From Casp-actino8 sp041159745 (GTDB taxonomy: Bacteria > Actinomycetota > Acidimicrobiia > Acidimicrobiales > Ilumatobacteraceae), in assembly GCA_041159745.1 (NCBI GenBank), contig JBEAXP010000045.1:1-5349 (forward strand): a stretch of DNA of 5,349 bases. The letters are read 5' to 3'. The notes under the pieces are model-generated. The model was not told the DNA's origin. It made no database searches and saw only the letters and a program-made list of their open reading frames with translations. This document shows positions 1-5,349 of this stretch, piece after piece; the stretch's first letter is position 1; the number at the start of each line of letters is the position of its first letter. Both the position numbers and the translations under genes were made by a program.

Positions 1-821
1 CCCACCGACGGAGGACGCGCCTCCTGTCGGACGATCTCCACTTCGGTGGCGGCGTCGAGCGGATAGTGAGTGCGAATCTGGCTGCCGAAACGATCCTTCA
101 GCGGCGTGATGATGCGGCCGCGATTCGTGTAGTCCTCGGGGTTGGCCGACGCGACGAGCAGGACATCGAGCGGTAGCCGGATCTTGTATCCGCGAATCTG
201 AACGTCGCGCTCCTCGAGCACGTTGAGAAGGCCCACCTGGATGCGCTCCGACAGGTCGGGCAGCTCGTTGATGGCGAAGATTCCGCGGTTGGTGCGCGGC
301 ACGAGGCCGTAATGCAACGTGAGTTCGTCGCTGAGGTACCGACCCTCGGCGACCTTGATGGGATCGACCTCGCCGATGAGGTCGGCGATCGATGTATCGG
401 GCGTGGCCAACTTCTCACCGAATCGATCGTCGCGGTGCACCCACTCGATCGGCGCATCGTTGCCGTGTTGAGCAACGAGATCGCGCGCGTGACGCGAGAC
501 CGGGTTGTACGGATCGTCGTTGATCTCGCTGCCGGCGACGACCGGCATCCATTCGTCGAGGAGATTGGTGAGGCTGCGAATCATTCGGGTCTTGGCCTGA
601 CCGCGCTCGCCGAGGAAGATCACGTCGTGTCCGGCGAGAATCGCGTTCTCGAGTTGCGGCATGACCGTCTCTTCGTAGCCGAGCACACCCGCGAACAGCG
701 GCTGTCCGGCGGAGATGCGCTTGACGGCGTTGAGACGAATCTCCTCCTTGACGGGGCGCGACACCCATCCGGATGCCCGCAGTTCGCCGATCGTCGTGGG
801 TAGTCCGGAAGGTTGAGCCAT
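1..821 (-). CDS. Magnesium-chelatase subunit I-like AAA+ ATPase (partial, C-terminus beyond the left edge)
   Basis: The reverse strand reads open from an ATG at 821-819 to the window edge, giving 273 codons beginning MAQPSGLPTTIGELRASG. Visible AAA+ parts, in order: Walker A GERGQAKT (residues 71-78), a Walker B-like strand IFAINELPDL (181-190), a ChlI-type LLNVLEERDVQIRG segment (198-211), a sensor-1-like SANPEDYTNRG (225-235), and LKDRFG (241-246) with a possible arginine finger at R244. From memory the protein closely resembles mycobacterial Rv0958, a roughly 460-residue 'magnesium chelatase' homologue, so more than a third is probably missing. Such proteins are cytoplasmic ATPases of the ChlI/MoxR group and usually act with a von Willebrand A-domain partner. 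None is visible here, but it could lie further left, downstream. Nothing points to real chlorophyll or cobalamin metal chelation, so the function is open. The family call is strong. The start is supported by a -10 motif at leaderless spacing and by the N-terminal similarity to Rv0958. Confidence 0.9.
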   Translation of the reverse strand, partial: MAQPSGLPTTIGELRASGWVSRPVKEEIRLNAVKRISAGQPLFAGVLGYEETVMPQLENAILAGHDVIFLGERGQAKTRMIRSLTNLLDEWMPVVAGSEINDDPYNPVSRHARDLVAQHGNDAPIEWVHRDDRFGEKLATPDTSIADLIGEVDPIKVAEGRYLSDELTLHYGLVPRTNRGIFAINELPDLSERIQVGLLNVLEERDVQIRGYKIRLPLDVLLVASANPEDYTNRGRIITPLKDRFGSQIRTHYPLDAATEVEIVRQEARPPSV

Positions 822-827
822 GCCTCG

Positions 828-833
828 ACAGTA
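828..833 (-). promoter_or_regulatory. -10 element of a probable leaderless promoter for the AAA+ ATPase gene
   Basis: On the minus strand the hexamer TACTGT (833 down to 828) matches the actinobacterial -10 consensus TANNNT. Six bases (CGAGGC) separate it from the ATG at 821, so transcription would be expected to begin at the A of the start codon. The GAGG just before the ATG is only one base away, too close for a normal Shine-Dalgarno. No convincing -35 box is visible. The call rests on motif plus spacing; no transcript data are available. Confidence 0.55.
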
Positions 834-907
834 ACGCCCCACCGCGTCGCCCTCGGAGCCGGGACGGATCTCCGTTCGGCCGGTGTTCGGTACTCGCCGA
901 GGTCAAC

Positions 908-913
908 TACTTT
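908..913 (+). promoter_or_regulatory. -10 element of a probable leaderless promoter for the GH2 gene
   Basis: TACTTT matches the TANNNT -10 consensus and ends six bases (GGTCCC) before the ATG at 920, placing the predicted transcription start on the A of the start codon. There is no Shine-Dalgarno at normal distance: the nearest purine run, GAGG at 899-902, is 17 bases upstream of the ATG. A -35 box is weak at best (TTCGGT at 886-891, 16-base spacer). This element is also the main reason for choosing the ATG at 920 as the start. Confidence 0.6.
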
Positions 914-919
914 GGTCCC

Positions 920-3097
920 ATGACCACGGCCGACACACCCACTTCGGCCGTTTCACGATCGCACGCGTGGTCGCTGCACGACCTCGACGGCGAGTGGCGC
1001 GTGATCGCCGCATCCGACGACGTCCTGCGAACGGGAGTCGGTCTCGAAACCGACGACGAGGACTGGCCGACCATCACGGTGCCGTCGCACTGGCAGTCCA
1101 ATCCGAACTTCGCCACGTCCGACGGACCACTCCTCTACCGACGCACGTTCACCTCCGAGAAGCCAGTCGCCGGCGAACGTCGCTTCGTCGTTCTGGACGG
1201 AGCCTTCTACCAAGCCGACATCTGGCTCGACGGCGCCTACCTCGGCGATCCCGAGGGCTACTTCGTTCCGCACGCCTACGACGTGACCGCGCTGTCGCAA
1301 CTCGACACCGAGCACGCTCTCGCGATCGCGGTCACATGTTCGCCCCAACGAGACAAGCGTTCGAAGCGAAACATCACCGGTGTCTTCCAGCACTGGGACT
1401 GCATCTCACCATCGTTCAATCCGGGCGGCCTCTGGCGCGGCGTGCGCATCGAACGCACCGGTCCGGTCCGCATCGACGCCTGGAACGTCCTGTGTCGTGA
1501 CGCCAACGAATCGCGCGCCCACCTCCGCCTGCACGCCCGCCTCGACAGCGACGTCGAGCGCCCGGTCAAGATCGTCACTCTCGTCGATGGCGAAACGGTC
1601 GACGAACAGGAGCGAACGCTCGCATCGGGCTCCAACGAAATCGACTGGACGTTCGATCTCGATGATCCGCGGCTGTGGTGGCCGTGGTCGATGGGGCCGC
1701 AACCCCTGGTCGACGTCACCATGCGCGTGATCGTCGACCAGATCGTGAGTCACGATCGCACTCTCCGCACCGGTCTGCGCGAGATCGCCATGCAGGACTG
1801 GGTGTTCTCGGTCAACGGCGAGCGGCTCTTCGTGAAGGGCGCGAACCTCGCCCCCACCCGCGCCACTCTCGGCGAAGCCAGCGCCGACGATCTGCGTCGC
1901 GACATCGAACTGGCCCGCGAAGCCGGCCTCGACCTCGTTCGTGTTCACGGCCATGTGTCGCGACCCGAGTTGTACGACGCAGCCGACGAACTCGGAATGC
2001 TGGTGTGGCAGGACTTCCCGTTGCAGTGGGGTTACGCGCGCCAGATCCGCCGGCAGGCCGTTCGCCAGGCCGAGGAGACAGTCAACGTCCTCGGCCATCA
2101 TCCGTCGATCGCCTTGTGGTGCGCCCACAACGAGCCGTTCACGCTCAGCGTCGGCGACGGCGACACGTTCGACCTGAAGAAGTTGGCGCTGCCCTTCTTC
2201 GCCGGCCAGCAGCTGCCCAGCTGGAACAAGAGCATCCTCGACCGTTGGGTGAAGCGCGCATTCGAGCGGTGCGACGAAACCCGGCCCGTCATCGCACACA
2301 GCGGCGTGCTGCCACATCTGCCTCAGCTCGACGGCACCGACAGCCACCTCTACTTCGGTTGGTATCACGGCAACGAACGCGATCTTCCCGAGTTCGCCGC
2401 GCGCTTGCCGCGGCTCGTCCGTTTCGTGAGCGAGTTCGGTGCCCAGGCCGTTCCGGATGCGGCCGACTTCATCGACGCGTCCGACTGGCCCAATCTCGAC
2501 TGGGATCACCTGAGGCGCGAGCACGGTTTGCAGAAGGAACTGTTCGATCTGCACGTCCCGCCGCGCGCTTTCGCGACGTTCGACGAGTGGCGACTGGCCA
2601 CGCAGGTGTATCAAGCCGAGGTTCTCAAGCATCACATCGAGACTCTGCGTCGGCTCAAGTACTCGCCCACCGGGGGCTTCTGCTTCTTCGCGTTCAACGA
2701 CTCGATGCCGATGGTGTCGTGGAGCGTGCTCGATCATCACCGCAATCCGAAACTCGGTTTCAACGCCGTGGCGGACGCGTGCCGGCCGGTGATCGTCGTG
2801 GCCGATCGACTGCCGATGTCGATGGAGCCCGGTCAGCGCGTCGCCATCGACATCCACGCGGTGAGCGATCTCCACCGATCCCTCGAGGACGCGCAGGTGA
2901 TGGCCGTCGTCTCGACTGACAGCGAGTCGCGTCAGTGGATCTGGGAGGGCGACATCGGCGCCGACGAGTGCTGTCGCATCGGCTCGGTCGACGTGGTCGC
3001 ACCGTATTCGGAGGGGCCGATCACCCTCGATCTCACTCTCCAGTGCGGAGATGTCGTCGCGACCAACCGGTACACGAGCGACATCCGCTCACGCTGA
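920..3097 (+). CDS. Glycoside hydrolase family 2 enzyme, beta-mannosidase-like
   Basis: This is a complete 725-residue retaining glycosidase of family GH2, cleaving a terminal beta-linked sugar. Domains, roughly: N-terminal jelly-roll sugar-binding domain (20-180, with VPSHWQ at 54-59 and GGLWRGVRI at 169-177), Ig-like domain (185-292), TIM barrel (about 295-620) opening with LFVKGANLAPTRA (303-315), and a short beta-rich tail (625-725). The acid/base is E405 in LWCAHNEP (399-406) and the nucleophile is E505 in FVSEFGAQ (502-509). VWQDFPLQWGY (362-372) matches the mannosidase VWQDF stretch. No signal peptide or membrane segment is seen, so it probably acts in the cytoplasm on imported oligosaccharides or glycosides. 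At 725 residues it is shorter than typical beta-mannosidases (about 800-850), mainly at the C-terminus. Substrate is uncertain: mannoside is the best guess, but glucosaminide or glucuronide activity is not excluded. An in-frame start at 773 would overlap the divergent ATPase gene and bypass the promoter, so ATG 920 is preferred. No transporter or regulator gene adjoins it. Confidence 0.93.
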   Translation: MTTADTPTSAVSRSHAWSLHDLDGEWRVIAASDDVLRTGVGLETDDEDWPTITVPSHWQSNPNFATSDGPLLYRRTFTSEKPVAGERRFVVLDGAFYQADIWLDGAYLGDPEGYFVPHAYDVTALSQLDTEHALAIAVTCSPQRDKRSKRNITGVFQHWDCISPSFNPGGLWRGVRIERTGPVRIDAWNVLCRDANESRAHLRLHARLDSDVERPVKIVTLVDGETVDEQERTLASGSNEIDWTFDLDDPRLWWPWSMGPQPLVDVTMRVIVDQIVSHDRTLRTGLREIAMQDWVFSVNGERLFVKGANLAPTRATLGEASADDLRRDIELAREAGLDLVRVHGHVSRPELYDAADELGMLVWQDFPLQWGYARQIRRQAVRQAEETVNVLGHHPSIALWCAHNEPFTLSVGDGDTFDLKKLALPFFAGQQLPSWNKSILDRWVKRAFERCDETRPVIAHSGVLPHLPQLDGTDSHLYFGWYHGNERDLPEFAARLPRLVRFVSEFGAQAVPDAADFIDASDWPNLDWDHLRREHGLQKELFDLHVPPRAFATFDEWRLATQVYQAEVLKHHIETLRRLKYSPTGGFCFFAFNDSMPMVSWSVLDHHRNPKLGFNAVADACRPVIVVADRLPMSMEPGQRVAIDIHAVSDLHRSLEDAQVMAVVSTDSESRQWIWEGDIGADECCRIGSVDVVAPYSEGPITLDLTLQCGDVVATNRYTSDIRSR

Positions 3098-3115
3098 GAT
3101 TCATGGGGAGCCAGA

Positions 3116-3136
3116 CCGGCGAATTTGCCGGGTTTT
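3116..3136 (+). terminator. Probable intrinsic terminator of the GH2 gene
   Basis: CCGGC (3116-3120) and GCCGG (3127-3131) form a perfect five-base-pair GC stem around the loop GAATTT, followed by one G and then TTTT (3133-3136). It lies 18 bases after the GH2 stop codon, in the 48-bp gap before the convergent sdhB stop. Read on the minus strand, the hairpin is followed by TCTGGCT with no T run, so it would serve mainly the plus-strand gene. The stem is short and the T run brief, hence moderate confidence. Confidence 0.5.
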
Positions 3137-3145
3137 CGCACCCAA

Positions 3146-3918
3146 TCAGTTGCGGCTGAGTTCCTTGCGGTTCTTGAACTTGGCGGCGCGGTAGTCCTTG
3201 TTCATGAGCGCGATCACGTCGATCGAGATCTCCTTCGGACACGCCGCCTCGCACTCGCCGTGATTGGTGCACGAACCGAAGTACTCGTCCATCGTCTCGA
3301 CCATCGCCTCGACCCGCTTGTACCGCTCGGCCTGACCCTGCGGCAGCAAGTTGAGGTGCGAGATCTTGGCCGCCGTGAACAGGTTGGCCGCGCCGTTCGG
3401 GCAGGCCGCCACGCACGCACCGCAACCGATGCACTGCGCCGCGTCCATGGCCGCATCGGCCACCGGCTTCGGGATCGGGATGAGGTTCGCGTCGGGCGCA
3501 CCACCGGTGGGAGCGGTGATGAAACCGCCCGACTCGATGATGCGGTCGAACGCCGAACGATCGACCATGAGGTCCTTCACGATCGGGAACGCCTGCGCGC
3601 GCCACGGCTCGATCACGATCTCGTCGCCGCTCTTGAACTTGCGCATGTGCAGCTGGCAGGTGGCGGTGGCCCGCTCGGGACCGTGCGCCTGACCGTTGAT
3701 CATGAGCGAGCACGTGCCGCAGATTCCCTCGCGGCAGTCGTGGTCGAACGTGACCGGCTCCTTGTTCTCTCCGATGAGCTTCTCGTTGAGCACGTCGAGC
3801 ATCTCGAGGAACGACGCCTCGTCGCTGATCGAGTCGATCTTGTACGACTCGAAGTGACCCGAGTTGTCGGGGCCGGACTGACGCCAGACCTTGAGGGTGA
3901 GGTTCGAAAGGTGGTGGC

Positions 3919-3922
<4 letters not shown>
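3146..3922 (-). CDS. sdhB: Succinate dehydrogenase iron-sulfur subunit
   Basis: This complete 258-residue protein carries electrons from SdhA's FAD to the quinone site through three iron-sulfur clusters, on the cytoplasmic side of the membrane. The 2Fe-2S ligands are C63, C68, C71 and C89 (motif CREGICGTC plus a downstream Cys). The C-terminal ferredoxin-like domain has CIGCGACVAACP (164-175) and CTNHGECEAACP (218-229). By alignment with E. coli SdhB spacing, C164, C167, C170 and C228 bind 4Fe-4S, and C174, C218 and C224 bind 3Fe-4S. All eleven ligands are present. The sequence is of the non-classical actinobacterial type, like Rv0247c, rather than E. coli-like. The start is GTG at 3922-3920, overlapping the sdhA stop in GTGA, which implies translational coupling. 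GGAG six bases upstream supports this start. Fumarate reductase FrdB is the close alternative, since sequence alone does not fix the direction of catalysis. Confidence 0.96.

Positions 3923-5349
<1,427 letters not shown>

Noticed and set aside
312..803. A plus-strand open frame opposite the AAA+ ATPase
   Set aside because: It is antisense to a recognisable ATPase reading frame that continues uninterrupted to the window edge. No motif or start signal supports it.
773..919. A 49-residue N-terminal extension of the GH2 protein from an in-frame ATG at 773
   Set aside because: It would overlap the start of the divergent ATPase gene, precede the -10 box at 908-913, and add a basic, low-complexity stretch ahead of the normal GH2 N-terminus.
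1406..2875. A long minus-strand open frame (about 489 codons) opposite the GH2 gene
   Set aside because: It is fully antisense to a gene with clear catalytic motifs, and its translation is low-complexity (His/Arg/Glu/Val-rich) with no recognisable domain. This is a common by-product of high GC3 codon use.

Overview
The window is high-GC, gene-dense bacterial DNA with four protein-coding genes and almost no non-coding space. Two genes run off the ends. The SdhA and SdhB sequences are of the non-classical type known from Actinobacteria (resembling the mycobacterial Rv0248c/Rv0247c pair). The ATPase resembles mycobacterial Rv0958. The first two genes also look leaderless, a habit common in that phylum. 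An actinobacterial host is therefore likely, and an Acidimicrobiia-like lineage is plausible but not provable from this sequence.

Layout: (1) 1-821, minus strand: N-terminal 273 codons of a magnesium-chelatase-subunit-I-like AAA+ ATPase, cut by the left edge. (2) 822-919: a 98-bp divergent promoter region. Each side has a TANNNT -10 hexamer placed exactly six bases before the ATG. (3) 920-3097, plus strand: a complete 725-residue glycoside hydrolase family 2 enzyme with both catalytic glutamates. (4) 3098-3145: a 48-bp convergent gap holding a small GC hairpin followed by TTTT, a likely terminator for the hydrolase. (5) 3146-3922, minus strand: sdhB, complete, GTG start. (6) 3919-5349, minus strand: sdhA, lacking its N-terminus, which lies beyond the right edge. 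sdhA and sdhB overlap by four bases and are clearly one operon, transcribed right to left.

The sdhAB pair encodes the catalytic, cytoplasm-facing half of succinate dehydrogenase, which passes electrons from succinate to the membrane quinone pool. Its membrane anchor gene is not in the window and probably lies upstream of sdhA. The hydrolase and the ATPase have no evident functional link to it or to each other beyond the shared divergent promoter region. I see no mobile element, CRISPR array, RNA gene or novel multi-gene system. The most interesting points are the matched pair of leaderless promoters and the unassigned substrate of the GH2 enzyme.
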